Shown: positions 1 through 9,691, counted from the first letter of the stretch. The stretch: DNA of 64,000 bases from Rhizobium sp. AAP43 (GCF_001296045.1 NZ_LJHS01000005.1:62001-126000); one strand, 5' to 3'. Program-made: numbers and translations. The notes: generated by a model from the letters alone, not told the origin.

Positions 1-3000
1 CCGGCGATGACGTGATTTCCTGGACCGTCAGAAACACTGGGTTCCCTGGATTCGGTATCGCTGACGGCCGTGACTTCGTCGATGGCGGCGCTGGCAGCAA
101 CGATACCTTCGTCGTCAACGGCAACAACCAGACGGAAACCTACCGCATCTACGCCCGTGCCGATTGGTTGGTGCTGAATCCCTTCGCGCCCCTCAATGTC
201 AACACCGAGATCATCATCACCCGTAACGGTACGACCAACGCCAACGTTATCGCGGAACTCGACAATATCGAGGAGATCATCATCAATACCGGTCCCGGCA
301 ATGACCAGGTCATTGCAATCGGTAACTTCAATCCGACGAGCCTGAACTTCAATACCATCACGATCGATGGTTCGGAGGGCAACGATACGGTCGATATTTC
401 GGATCTGGCATCTGCACACCGCATCCTGTTCCGCTCGGCCGGTGGCCAAGATACGATCCTTGGAACCCTGCGTGCCCAGGATGTGATCGAGATCCCTGCG
501 GGTGCAAACCCGACGGACTATGCGCTGACGGTCAACGGCAACGGGTCCAAGACGCTCTCGAACGGAACGCACTCGATCACCTTCTCGGGCGACGTGCCGC
601 AGCTTGCGCCCCCGAGCGATCATGGTGGCAGCACCACCGGTCCAATTCTCGGTCCTAGCGGTCCATTCGAATATACGGCTCGCGACATCGAAGGGCTGAC
701 CAACCTGATCAAAGGGCTGCCGGCCTATGCCGGAGATGACGATTCACTCGGTGCTGGTGGCGTTCGCGACCTGTCCGGCGCCGGCAACAATCTTGCCAAT
801 CCGACCTCTGGCAATGCCGATCAGCCCTTCATCCGTCTCACCGATGCCCGTTATGGCGATGGTGTCGTGACTGACGCCCAGAACAACATGATCAATCGGG
901 CGCTAAACCCGATCTTTGATGGGCTTGATGCGCGCGCCATTTCCAACATCCTGGGTGACCAGGAGGACGGACTGCCGAAAGCACCGAACCAGGCCAATAT
1001 CTTCTTCATGGCCTTTGGCCAGTATTTCGACCACGGGCTGGACTTCCTGCCCAAGGGCGGTGCCGGCAAGGTGATCATCGACGGTGTCGACATTCCGGGG
1101 CCGACGGCTGCAAACTTTACCGACCTCACGCGTGGCGCGCTTGCCGAGCCACTCCAGTCGGCCACGGATATTCCGCAGCACATCAACAAGACGTCGCCCT
1201 TTGTCGACCAGAACCAGGTCTATGGGTCGAATACGATCGTCGGTCAGTTCCTGCGGGAAGCGGACGGCCATGGTGGCGTCGGCTCTCATATCCTGATGGG
1301 GACCGCTGATCCGTCGGCACCCGGCCAGCACCTGATGTCGACCCTGCGAGAGCTGCTAGACCATCACCGCGAAGCCGGCACAGTCTTCAAGGGGCCGGGA
1401 CTTGGTATGTCTGGTATGACGATCGACCAGTATTACCCGACGCTGTGGAACAGCACGTCGAACAGCTATGACATGACGATTGTCCGTACACTTGCCAGCA
1501 ACTTCATGGGCTCCAGCCATGCGCTGCTGCTCGATGCCAATCCGATCATCAGCCCGCTCGACCACTATATCGGTGGTGATGGTCGTGCGAACGAGAATTT
1601 CACGCTGACCTCGATGCACACCATCTGGGCGCGCAACCACAACTTCCATGTCGAGAAGCTGTTGGACGCCGGTTTTGTCGGGACGGAAGAGGAGCTGTTC
1701 CAGGCCGCCAAGATGGTGAACGAGGCCGAGTACCAGCGCGTCGTCTTTACCGAATTTGCCGATGCGCTGATCGGCGGGATCCAGGGCGATGGCGACCATG
1801 GGTTCGAGGCCTATAACGAAAATGCGACGGCGAGCATCAGCCATGAATTCGCTGCCGCCGTCTATCGCATCGGCCATTCGCTGATCGGCGACACCGTGAC
1901 AGTAAAGGGACCGGACGGGCAGAACTACTCGGTCAACCTGTTCGACGCCTTCCTGAACCCGACCAATGATGTGTTTACGCCGGGGCAGCTGCAGCAACTT
2001 CAGGCAATGGGCTATAATCCGCAGCCCGGCTACGAGCAGCTCGGAACAGGGGCAATCCTGTCCGGGATCGTCGAGCAGCCGGCGGAAGATGTTGACTTTA
2101 ACGTTGTGGATGCGGTCCGCAACGACCTCGTTCGCATCCGCGCCGACCTCTTCGCCTTCAATGTTGCCCGTGGCCGCGATGTTGGTCTCGGTACACTGAA
2201 TCAGGTCAAGGCGGACCTGAAGGCTTCGACCGATCCCTATGTGAAGTTTGCGGTCGATTTCCTGGAGGCGAATGGCGGTTCGATGAACCCCTATTCGAGC
2301 TGGCAGGACTTCAAGCTGCGCAATGGCCTGACTGACGTCGTGCTCGCCCAGTTCATGGCGGCCTATCCAGACCTCGTGTTGCAGGCAGATCAGATCGCTG
2401 CGTTCAAGGCCATCAATGGCAACATCGTTGCAGTCCAGGAGGACGGCACCGGGCTGGTCAAGGGGATTGACCGCGTCGACCTCTGGGTCGGTGGTCTGGC
2501 TGAAAAGCACTTCAATGGCGGCATGGCCGGCGACACCTTCTGGGTCGTTCTGCATGAGCAGTTCGACCGCCTGCAGGAAGCCGACCGGTTCTACTACACC
2601 GAGCGCTTCGACAACTTCGATCTCTATGAAAACTTCATCGATGGCCAGAACTTCGCTGACATCGTCGCCCGCAACACCGGCCTGGCAGGACTGCCCGAGG
2701 ACATCTTCTCCTCCGACGTCGAGGACGGCGTTGGCAATGGCGAAGGCGAGGGTGAAGGCGAAGACGATGGTGACGGCGATGGCCAGACCGACCCTGACGG
2801 CGACAACGGCGACGGCGACGGTGATGGAAGTGTCGACGATGGCGACGATGAAGACGACGGCGACACGGACGGTGAAGGGGATGGCGACGGGAACTCTGAC
2901 GGTGACGGCGATAGCGATGGAGAAGACGATGGCGGCGTAACGCCGACGCCGACACCTGTTCCCGTGGCTGCGCTCACCCTGATCGGCACGGCTGCTGCGG

Positions 3001-3836
3001 ATGCACTCTTGGGGGCATCCGGGGACGACACGATCCTGGGCGGCGCCGGGACCGATGTATTGGCCGGCCAGGGAGGCTCGGACATTCTGCGCGGTGAGGA
3101 CGGCGACGATGTCGTGACAGGTGGCGACGGCAATGATGTCGTCAATGCGGGTCTCGGCGATGACGAGGTCCATGCCGGGGAAGGTGCGGACATTGTCTTT
3201 GGTGGTGCCGGCGCGGACCTGATCTTCGGCGATGGCGGCAATGACGTGATCGAGGGTGGGGCCGGGGATGACCGGGTCTGGGGCGGTGCCGGCGACGACA
3301 CTGTGATTGCAACGCTGTCGGATGGCAACGACGTCTACTACGGCGAAGCAGATCGCGACACGCTCGACTATGCGGCGACCAATGCCAACCTGACGGTCGA
3401 CCTTGGCAACGGCTTCAACCAGCGCGGCTCGGTGAGCGGCGGGACGACGGGCTCCGATACGTTCTACGGTTTCGAGAGTTTCGTTGGCGGTTCGGGTCAT
3501 GACACGATCATCGCGTCTTCGGCAGTCAATGTTATCGACGGCGGGCTGGGCGATGACGTGTTCAAGTTCTCGTCCGCAGCGGTTGCCAATGGTGACACGG
3601 TCTACGGCTTCCAAACCGGCGACCGGATCGACTTCACCGGCATGGGCTCGATGAAGCTCGAGGCAGGCCAGACCATTGATGCGATCGGCGACGTGACCAT
3701 TACGCATGAGGTGCGCGACGGTGAGGAGTTCACGGTGATCCGCGGCAATACGCAGGGCGACACGGCGTCGGACTTCGAACTCCTGCTGCATGGCCGCCAC
3801 AACCTGACGGTCAACGACTTCCTCGGCGTTTCCTAA
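1..3836 (+). CDS. RTX haem peroxidase (animal-type), 5' end outside window
   Basis: The reading frame is open from the first bases of the window (codons from base 3) and runs into an RTX-like GDDV sequence, so the start lies upstream; the GTG at 12 is internal. About 1,277 residues are visible. The middle is an animal-type haem peroxidase domain: a distal-His segment QYFDHGLDF (1020-1046), HTIWARNHN (1617-1643) carrying the family's catalytic Arg, a proximal-His segment YRIGHSLIGD (His codon 1875-1877) and ARGRDVGL (from about 2163). An acidic Gly/Asp/Glu linker (about 2733-2943) follows, then glycine-rich Ca-binding RTX nonapeptides (about 2985-3315) and a C-terminal secretion domain. It is probably secreted uncleaved by the type I exporter encoded next door and uses peroxide outside the cell. 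Family assignment is sure; substrate is unknown. Confidence 0.92.
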   Translation, partial: GDDVISWTVRNTGFPGFGIADGRDFVDGGAGSNDTFVVNGNNQTETYRIYARADWLVLNPFAPLNVNTEIIITRNGTTNANVIAELDNIEEIIINTGPGNDQVIAIGNFNPTSLNFNTITIDGSEGNDTVDISDLASAHRILFRSAGGQDTILGTLRAQDVIEIPAGANPTDYALTVNGNGSKTLSNGTHSITFSGDVPQLAPPSDHGGSTTGPILGPSGPFEYTARDIEGLTNLIKGLPAYAGDDDSLGAGGVRDLSGAGNNLANPTSGNADQPFIRLTDARYGDGVVTDAQNNMINRALNPIFDGLDARAISNILGDQEDGLPKAPNQANIFFMAFGQYFDHGLDFLPKGGAGKVIIDGVDIPGPTAANFTDLTRGALAEPLQSATDIPQHINKTSPFVDQNQVYGSNTIVGQFLREADGHGGVGSHILMGTADPSAPGQHLMSTLRELLDHHREAGTVFKGPGLGMSGMTIDQYYPTLWNSTSNSYDMTIVRTLASNFMGSSHALLLDANPIISPLDHYIGGDGRANENFTLTSMHTIWARNHNFHVEKLLDAGFVGTEEELFQAAKMVNEAEYQRVVFTEFADALIGGIQGDGDHGFEAYNENATASISHEFAAAVYRIGHSLIGDTVTVKGPDGQNYSVNLFDAFLNPTNDVFTPGQLQQLQAMGYNPQPGYEQLGTGAILSGIVEQPAEDVDFNVVDAVRNDLVRIRADLFAFNVARGRDVGLGTLNQVKADLKASTDPYVKFAVDFLEANGGSMNPYSSWQDFKLRNGLTDVVLAQFMAAYPDLVLQADQIAAFKAINGNIVAVQEDGTGLVKGIDRVDLWVGGLAEKHFNGGMAGDTFWVVLHEQFDRLQEADRFYYTERFDNFDLYENFIDGQNFADIVARNTGLAGLPEDIFSSDVEDGVGNGEGEGEGEDDGDGDGQTDPDGDNGDGDGDGSVDDGDDEDDGDTDGEGDGDGNSDGDGDSDGEDDGGVTPTPTPVPVAALTLIGTAAADALLGASGDDTILGGAGTDVLAGQGGSDILRGEDGDDVVTGGDGNDVVNAGLGDDEVHAGEGADIVFGGAGADLIFGDGGNDVIEGGAGDDRVWGGAGDDTVIATLSDGNDVYYGEADRDTLDYAATNANLTVDLGNGFNQRGSVSGGTTGSDTFYGFESFVGGSGHDTIIASSAVNVIDGGLGDDVFKFSSAAVANGDTVYGFQTGDRIDFTGMGSMKLEAGQTIDAIGDVTITHEVRDGEEFTVIRGNTQGDTASDFELLLHGRHNLTVNDFLGVS

Positions 3837-3852
3837 GGACAGCGAAGACAGA

Positions 3853-3879
3853 CTGTCCGCCCCGGGCGGGGGCGGACAG
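3853..3879 (+). terminator. Intercistronic stem-loop after the RTX peroxidase
   Basis: A perfect 11-bp stem (CTGTCCGCCCC with GGGGCGGACAG) closes a 5-nt loop 16 nt after the peroxidase stop. No T-run follows, so it is more likely an mRNA 3'-end stabiliser or partial attenuator than a full terminator, leaving the exporter genes at lower expression. Confidence 0.5.
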
Positions 3880-3914
3880 GAGCAGCGTATCTGGATTACG
3901 GATTGGGGCGCGTC

Positions 3915-5633
3915 ATGAGCAAGTCATCGAATTACAAGCTGTCCGGCATCGGTCTTCTTACCGGTTTTGTTTTCGGACTGTCGGGGATCATCAATATCCT
4001 GGCGCTGACTGGCGCTTTCTACATGCTGCAGATCTATGACCGGGCGCTGACCAGCGGTAGCGTTCCGACACTGGTCTGGCTCTCGGTCATTGCTATTGGG
4101 CTCTACCTGTTCCAGGGCCTGTTTGACATTATCCGCTCGCAGCTTCTGGTGCGTTTCGGTGCCAATGTCGATCGGCAGATCGCGCCACTCGTGCATCGCG
4201 TGGTGATGGACATGCCGCGCTTCGGCTATTCGACGGCGGAAGCCTCCGAGCGCGGGCGCGATGTCGATACGGTGCGAGGCTTCCTCTCCGGTGCCGGCCC
4301 GGTCGCGCTGTTTGACCTGCCGTGGATCCCGGTTTACCTGGTCTTTGTCTGGCTGTTGCATCCCATGCTCGGCATGCTGACGCTTGGTGGTGCCGCCTTC
4401 CTCGCCTGTCTGACGATCGCTGCCGAACTTCTTTCGCGTCGCCATGCCAAGGAAATGACGCGGGCCTCGATCCAGCGCAACACGGTTTCGGACAACAATG
4501 TCCGCAATGGCGATATCCTCTATTCAATGGGTATGACCGAACGCGCGCTCGACCGCTTTGAAAGCGCCAATCGCCGCCATCTCGATACGCAGACCGCGAC
4601 CTCCGATATTGCCGGCACCTTTGCCGGGATCTCCAAGGTGCTGCGCATGATGCTGCAATCGGCAACGCTTGGGCTTGGCGCTTACCTTACGATCCAGGGC
4701 GAGATGTCGGCGGGTGCGATCATCGCGTCCTCGATTGTCACCGGTCGCGCGCTTGCTCCGGTGGACCAGGCAATCGCCCAGTGGAAAGGCGTGATCTCGG
4801 CGCGCCGCAGTTGGTCGCGGATCAAGGATACGCTGGCCGTGCTCGACAAGCCGAAGACGCAGTTCGACCTGCCGGCACCGACCGAGGGGCTTGTTGTCGA
4901 AGGCATGACAACGGTTGCCCCGACGACGGGCACGGTGCTTCTCAGCGATGTCTCGTTCCAGCTTATGGCAGGCCAGGCGCTGGCGCTGATCGGTCCCTCC
5001 GGCGGCGGCAAGACCACGCTTGCTCGCTCGCTGCTCGGCATTTGGCCGCTGCTGCGCGGTGCGGTGCGGATCGACGGTGCGGATCTGAAGCAGTGGCCAA
5101 CCCGGTTCTTCACCGACAATATCGGCTATCTGCCGCAGGACGTGGCGCTGCTGGACGGGACGGTTGCCGACAACATTGCCCGCTTTGACCCAGATGCGGA
5201 TGCCAAGATGATCTTCCGGGCAGCCAGGGCGGCCGGCATTCACGACCTGATCGTGCGGCTTCCGAACGGCTACCAGACCCAGATCGGCCCTGGCGGACAG
5301 GCACTGTCGGCAGGTCAGCGGCAGCGCATCGCGCTTGCCCGTGCGCTTTACGGCGATCCCTTCCTGATCGTGCTCGACGAGCCGAACTCCAACCTCGATT
5401 CCGAGGGCGAGGAGGCGCTGATGAAGGCGATCGTCAAGGTGCGCGAACGTGGCGGTATCGTCGTCATCGTCGCCCATCGCCCCAGTGCCCTTCAGGCGGT
5501 CGACATGGTCGGCGTCGTCCAGGGTGGCAAGCTCGTGTCGTTCGGGCCAAAGGAAGACATCATCAAGGTCCCGGCCAACACCTCCGAGAAAAAGATGCGC
5601 CCGATGCGGGTTATGCCCATGGCGGCAGAGTGA
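3915..5633 (+). CDS. Type I secretion ABC transporter, PrtD-like permease/ATPase
   Basis: This 572-residue half-transporter has an N-terminal membrane domain (several hydrophobic segments in residues about 15-280) and a C-terminal ATPase. Walker A GPSGGGKTT lies near residue 362; the signature is LSAGQRQRIALARAL and Walker B is FLIVLDEP. It lacks the N-terminal C39-like domain of HlyB-type exporters, which fits the PrtD/AprD/HasD group that secretes RTX proteins. It should form the inner-membrane channel with the adaptor at 7797-9101; no TolC-like outer-membrane gene is seen here. ATG 3915 is preferred over an in-frame TTG at 3903. The stop is 12 nt before the next RTX gene. Its likely substrates are the two RTX proteins on either side. 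Confidence 0.93.
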   Translation: MSKSSNYKLSGIGLLTGFVFGLSGIINILALTGAFYMLQIYDRALTSGSVPTLVWLSVIAIGLYLFQGLFDIIRSQLLVRFGANVDRQIAPLVHRVVMDMPRFGYSTAEASERGRDVDTVRGFLSGAGPVALFDLPWIPVYLVFVWLLHPMLGMLTLGGAAFLACLTIAAELLSRRHAKEMTRASIQRNTVSDNNVRNGDILYSMGMTERALDRFESANRRHLDTQTATSDIAGTFAGISKVLRMMLQSATLGLGAYLTIQGEMSAGAIIASSIVTGRALAPVDQAIAQWKGVISARRSWSRIKDTLAVLDKPKTQFDLPAPTEGLVVEGMTTVAPTTGTVLLSDVSFQLMAGQALALIGPSGGGKTTLARSLLGIWPLLRGAVRIDGADLKQWPTRFFTDNIGYLPQDVALLDGTVADNIARFDPDADAKMIFRAARAAGIHDLIVRLPNGYQTQIGPGGQALSAGQRQRIALARALYGDPFLIVLDEPNSNLDSEGEEALMKAIVKVRERGGIVVIVAHRPSALQAVDMVGVVQGGKLVSFGPKEDIIKVPANTSEKKMRPMRVMPMAAE

Positions 5634-5645
5634 GGAGGCGGTGCG

Positions 5646-7751
5646 ATGTTCGGTCCGACAGTCGACCAAGACGATAGCGTCAAACTCGGCCATGGCGATT
5701 TGGCGGCTGCCAAGGCGCCAGCGCGCAAGTTCGATCTGAAGCCCGAGGTTGACAGGGCGCTGGTTTCTCCAGGCATATTCTCAGTGCTGGCGATCGGGGT
5801 TGGTGCCTATCTTGGGCGCTTGCGCGATGCGGTCAATCCGGCGCCCAACGCTGAGTTGGGCGATCAGGGGAAGGGAACGTCCCTGGAGGATGACCCGATC
5901 CCTGCCGTCGAGGAGGCGCCCCTCGGACGCGGTTTCGATGTCGCGGCCTTTTGGCAGGAGCTGCAGAAGCGCTTCGAGGATGTGGTCGAGCAACTGCCGG
6001 CCTCAAGGCGGCTCTATTCGTCGATCCGTTTCAACTCCGAGGACTTCGTCCTGGAGGGGGCCTATGCCAGCCGTCCGTTTCAGGGTGTCTCCATCGATGT
6101 CGCAGCCAATGGCTTCCAGTTCTCCGTTCCGCAGGTCGTCTCGCCCCGCAACGGGCTGCCTTTCCTCACTGGCTCCCGCGGCGGTGCATCTGCGAACCCG
6201 GGCCCAGCGGATGGCGGTCCTGATGATACGGACAGCAATGGCGGAGGTGGCACGCCGCCGGGCAATGGTGGCCCAACCACACCCCCTGTGACACCGGTCA
6301 ACCGCGCCCCCTTGTCCCGTGGACCCGTCTATCTCGGTGCCGGCCTCGTCAACCTCTCCATGCTGCTTGTCTGGGCCGATTTTGCGCGGGCAGCGATCGA
6401 TCCCGATGGCGACAAGCTGCAAATCTCTGCGATCCGTGCCACGTCTGGGGAGATCCGCACCCATGGCAGCGATGCCTGGATCTACGTGCCGGAACGCGAC
6501 AAGCTTGGCATGGTGACGTTCACCTTCACGATTGGCGACGGCAAGACGACGATCCAGGGACAAGCCTTTCTCGATCTTCGCCAACATCCGGACCGCGAGA
6601 TCAGCGGCACTGACGGCGACGACGTGCTGATCGGCACGCCGGGCAAGGACGTGATCGATGCTGGTGCCGGGGGCGATATCGTTTATGGCCGTGAGAGCGA
6701 CGATCTCGTGCTCGGTGGTGCGGGCAACGACCTTCTGATCGGCGGCGATGGCCGCGACGTGCTGCATGGCGGCGCAGGCGACGACCGCATCTTCGGCGGC
6801 GATGGCGATGACGTGCTGTTCGGGGAAGACGGAAACGATGTGCTCTTCGGCGAGGCTGGCCGCGACAGCCTGAACGGTGGCGCGGGTGACGACGTGCTTT
6901 CCGGGGGGGAAGGGCACGACCGCCTGTTCGGTGAAACCGGCCGCGATGTCTTGTCCGGCGAGGACGGTGACGATGTGCTGGATGGCGGCGCGGATGCCGA
7001 TACGCTCGGCGGCGGTGCAGGCGCGGATGTCGTGGTGGGCGGCGATGGCGATGACGTCTATGTCGCTGGTATCCTTCCAGTGCTCAGCCTGCGCAGCCTT
7101 GGGACTGTTGACCCCGACCTGTCCAAACCAGAAGAGGTTGCTCCGGCCGTAGCATCCACCTCCGACGGCAATGACGTGATCCATGGCGGCGAAGGTGCCG
7201 ACACCTATGATGCGCATTCAGCCGTTGCGGCCCTCTCCATCGACCTTGAGGCCGGTGTGGCAACCGGCGCCGAGATCGGAACTGACCGCCTGACCTCGAT
7301 CGAGAATGTCGTGGCCGGCGAGGGCAACGACATCATCGCGGCGAGTTCTGCGGTCAATGTGCTTTATGGCGGGAGCGGTGATGATCACTTCGTCTTCGGC
7401 TCTGTCGCTTCGATCGACAATAATGGAAACGGCTTTGACGAGATCCGCGACTTCAATGTCGGTGACAAGGTCGATCTGTCACGGCTGGAGCGGGAGCTGG
7501 GGCGTCTCTATTTCGACGATGGCGAGACTTCGCTGTCGCTTGACGAAGACGAGCACCGGACGCTGGTCAAGCTCTACAAGAAGATGATCGACGACGACGA
7601 TGCTGGCCATCACGTGCTGCAGCTTGTCACCGATATCGATGGCGATGCCGATTATGAGATCGTCATTATCAGCGCCCATGATCTCAATGCCGACGATCTG
7701 ATCCTCACCGCCTTCCATCTTCCCGGCACTGCCGAGGGGCTGGTGGCCTGA
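5646..7751 (+). CDS. RTX calcium-binding protein, probable type I secretion substrate
   Basis: This is a 701-residue protein. The N-terminal part is Lys/Asp-rich with one hydrophobic stretch (SPGIFSVLAIGVGAYLG, residues about 39-55), then a Pro/Gly-rich linker near residue 180-215. A probable Ig/cadherin-like beta domain follows (residues about 220-315, ending in FTFTIGDGKTT). RTX nonapeptides of the GGxGxDxLxGG type fill residues about 320-475, and the C-terminal half resembles the end of the upstream peroxidase (SAVNVLYGGSGDDHF matching SAVNVIDGGLGDDVF). An SD GAGGAGG lies 7-8 nt before ATG 5646. No catalytic domain was recognised; a surface or accessory role to the peroxidase is inferred from position between the exporter genes. 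Confidence 0.85.
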   Translation: MFGPTVDQDDSVKLGHGDLAAAKAPARKFDLKPEVDRALVSPGIFSVLAIGVGAYLGRLRDAVNPAPNAELGDQGKGTSLEDDPIPAVEEAPLGRGFDVAAFWQELQKRFEDVVEQLPASRRLYSSIRFNSEDFVLEGAYASRPFQGVSIDVAANGFQFSVPQVVSPRNGLPFLTGSRGGASANPGPADGGPDDTDSNGGGGTPPGNGGPTTPPVTPVNRAPLSRGPVYLGAGLVNLSMLLVWADFARAAIDPDGDKLQISAIRATSGEIRTHGSDAWIYVPERDKLGMVTFTFTIGDGKTTIQGQAFLDLRQHPDREISGTDGDDVLIGTPGKDVIDAGAGGDIVYGRESDDLVLGGAGNDLLIGGDGRDVLHGGAGDDRIFGGDGDDVLFGEDGNDVLFGEAGRDSLNGGAGDDVLSGGEGHDRLFGETGRDVLSGEDGDDVLDGGADADTLGGGAGADVVVGGDGDDVYVAGILPVLSLRSLGTVDPDLSKPEEVAPAVASTSDGNDVIHGGEGADTYDAHSAVAALSIDLEAGVATGAEIGTDRLTSIENVVAGEGNDIIAASSAVNVLYGGSGDDHFVFGSVASIDNNGNGFDEIRDFNVGDKVDLSRLERELGRLYFDDGETSLSLDEDEHRTLVKLYKKMIDDDDAGHHVLQLVTDIDGDADYEIVIISAHDLNADDLILTAFHLPGTAEGLVA

Positions 7752-7796
7752 ACCTCTTTTTCACCCGAGTAACCTTGCGTTTGAATGGAGCATGTC

Positions 7797-9101
7797 ATGA
7801 CACAGCGGCAACAAGACGGTAGCACCAATGTCTCGCTCTCGGGCACGGGATTGCGCGGGCGGATGATTACGGCCAGCCTGCTCGCGATCCTGCTTGCAGG
7901 CGGCATCGGCGGGTGGGCGGCGCAGGCGAAATTTGCCGGTGCGGTCATCGCTCAAGGGGAGTTGGCGGTCACCGGCGAAACAAAGCAGGTCCAGCATGTC
8001 GACGGCGGCACGGTGGTGGCACTGCCGGTGAAGGTCGGTGATCTGGTTCGGCGCGGGGACGTGGTGCTGCGGCTTGATGATACCCAAGTGCGGATCGAGC
8101 TCGACATCGTCCGCTCGCAGATCGAGCAGCTCGGTGCCATGCAGGCCCGCCTCGTTGCCGAACGGGACGGGGCAGACGCGCTGTCCTTCGATGGCCTGAC
8201 GCTGACACCGGCTGTAGCGCGCGAGGAGCGCAAGCTGTTTGACGAGAACCGCGAGATGCGCGCAAACCAGAAGCAGCAGATCGGCATGCAGATCGCCCAA
8301 CTGCGCAACCAGATCGACGGCCTCAAGGAACAGGAAAAGGCGAACCTTGCCGAAAGCGACCTGCTGGGTGAAGAGCTCGCCATGCAGGAAGGCCTGGTTA
8401 CCAAGGGGCTCGCAAAGGCCTCGGAGCTGCGCGGGCTGAAGCGGCAGATGGTGCGCATCGAAGGCACTGTCGGTGATCTTCTGGCCCGTGTGGCTGAAGC
8501 CGAAGGCCAGATTAGCGAGCTCAATGTGCGGCTGATGTCGATCGACCAGACCAGCCGCACCGAGCTGCAAAAGGAGATCGTCACCGTCGACGCGCGTCTG
8601 ATCGAGCTTGAGCAGCGCGCCCAGCAGCTCAGCCATCGGCTTGAGCGGACCGTCGTCAAGGCGCCTGAGACCGGCTATATCTACGATGTTCAGGCCCATA
8701 CCATCGGCGGCGTCGTGGCACCCGGCCAGGTGATCATGGCGATCGTCCCGCAGGACAGTGATCTCAGCGTGCATGTGAAAGTGGCGACCACCGATGTCGA
8801 CCGCATCTTCGTCGGCCAGGCCGCGCGCATGCGGTTCACCGCGTTCAACCGCCAGACCACGCCGGAAATCGTCGGAAAGGTCGACCTCGTCTCGGCCGCC
8901 ACCATCGTCGATAAGGCAAGCAATCTTCCCTACTACAAGACCAGCGTCGCCTTCTCCCCTGATGATCTCGGAGACCTCGGGACAAAACTCACCCCCGGCA
9001 TGCCGGTTGAGGTCTACATCGAGACCGAGGAGCGGACGGTTGCTTCCTTCCTCGCAAAGCCCTTCACAGACCAGATCATGAAGGCTTTCAGGGAAGAGTG
9101 A
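7797..9101 (+). CDS. HlyD/PrtE-family membrane fusion protein of the type I secretion system
   Basis: The 434-residue adaptor has one N-terminal transmembrane segment (residues about 20-42, ITASLLAILLAGGIGG), a biotinyl/lipoyl-like half (VQHVDGGTVVALPVKVGDLVRRGDVVLRL, quoted in part), a long alpha-helical coiled-coil region rich in Glu/Gln/Arg (about 95-285) and a C-terminal beta-barrel domain. This is the standard layout of type I secretion periplasmic adaptors. ATG 7797 has GGAG six nt upstream and is chosen over ATG 7785. It lies 45 nt after the RTX gene and completes the inner-membrane part of the exporter with 3915-5633. Confidence 0.92.
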   Translation: MTQRQQDGSTNVSLSGTGLRGRMITASLLAILLAGGIGGWAAQAKFAGAVIAQGELAVTGETKQVQHVDGGTVVALPVKVGDLVRRGDVVLRLDDTQVRIELDIVRSQIEQLGAMQARLVAERDGADALSFDGLTLTPAVAREERKLFDENREMRANQKQQIGMQIAQLRNQIDGLKEQEKANLAESDLLGEELAMQEGLVTKGLAKASELRGLKRQMVRIEGTVGDLLARVAEAEGQISELNVRLMSIDQTSRTELQKEIVTVDARLIELEQRAQQLSHRLERTVVKAPETGYIYDVQAHTIGGVVAPGQVIMAIVPQDSDLSVHVKVATTDVDRIFVGQAARMRFTAFNRQTTPEIVGKVDLVSAATIVDKASNLPYYKTSVAFSPDDLGDLGTKLTPGMPVEVYIETEERTVASFLAKPFTDQIMKAFREE

Positions 9102-9114
9102 GTGCTGGATGATT

Positions 9115-9139
9115 TCGGGAGCCGGTGGTTGGCTCCCGA
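9115..9139. terminator. Stem-loop between convergent secretion operon and nikR
   Basis: A perfect 9-bp inverted repeat (TCGGGAGCC / GGCTCCCGA) with a 7-nt loop lies between the stop of the adaptor gene (+) and the stop of nikR (-). There is no clear T-run on either strand, but position between convergent genes suggests a bidirectional terminator. Confidence 0.5.
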
Positions 9140-9161
9140 CAATGCTTGCTTCTAGGTAGTC

Positions 9162-9578
9162 TCATTCGTGCGGCGTCGACTGAACGGGGATGAGTTGGAC
9201 CGAGCCGTGGCGCACCGAGCGCTCGGCGGTGACGTGATCGGCGAAATGCTGCACCTCTTCCATGCTGCCCTTCAGAATGCCGACTTCGAGACAGTTCTCG
9301 GCGTCGAGATGCACATGCATGCTGGCAATCGTCAGGTCATGGTGATCGTGGAAGGTGTTGGTCAACCGCCGCGACAGGTCGCGGGCGGCGTGGTCGTAGA
9401 CATAGCTCAAGACGCCGACGCAAGGTTGCCCGGCATTTTCCTCCCGCGTTGCCTGCTGCAGGCCGGCCCGCACGAGGTCGCGGATCGCTTCCGACCGGTT
9501 CTGGCCGCCGCGTGCGGCGATCAGCCGGTCGAGGTCCTGCATCAGCTCGTCATCGAGCGTAATCGTTATGCGCTGCAT
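9162..9578 (-). CDS. nikR: Nickel-responsive transcriptional regulator NikR
   Basis: A 138-residue protein with an N-terminal ribbon-helix-helix DNA-binding domain ([19 protein letters not shown]) and a C-terminal ACT-like nickel domain. All four high-affinity Ni ligands of the family are visible: His77, His88, His90 and Cys96 ([10 protein letters not shown], matching E. coli His76, His87, His89, Cys95). An ATG at 9578 gives the usual family length; longer in-frame starts would add unrelated sequence and read through the operator. It is divergent from the nikA-type operon and a perfect NikR box lies between them, so repression of the importer by Ni-NikR, and probably autoregulation, is expected. 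Confidence 0.96.
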   Translation of the reverse strand: MQRITITLDDELMQDLDRLIAARGGQNRSEAIRDLVRAGLQQATREENAGQPCVGVLSYVYDHAARDLSRRLTNTFHDHHDLTIASMHVHLDAENCLEVGILKGSMEEVQHFADHVTAERSVRHGSVQLIPVQSTPHE

Positions 9579-9590
9579 GGCCGCCCCCGA

Positions 9591-9618
9591 GTATGATGTT
9601 TCTCTGTAGACATCATAC
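9591..9618. promoter_or_regulatory. NikR operator
   Basis: The site matches the E. coli nik operator pattern GTATGA-N16-TCATAC exactly; the dyad extends to 8-bp arms GTATGATG / CATCATAC. It sits 12 nt upstream of the nikR start and 73 nt upstream of the nikA start, so one site can control both directions. Confidence 0.92.
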
Positions 9619-9691
9619 CATCTCGTCAATATTGTTCCGCGCACCGGCTGATTGCCGGCGCGCGTTGTCATTTCGATATAGGTATATTTGC

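Noticed and set aside
1356..3800. 814-codon antisense open frame under the RTX peroxidase
   Set aside because: It is the complement of GC-rich RTX and haem-peroxidase coding sequence, low in complexity and without a domain.
6600..7065. Tandem repeats resembling a repeat array or CRISPR
   Set aside because: They are imperfect 27-nt units encoding RTX nonapeptides, in frame in a gene, without conserved spacers.
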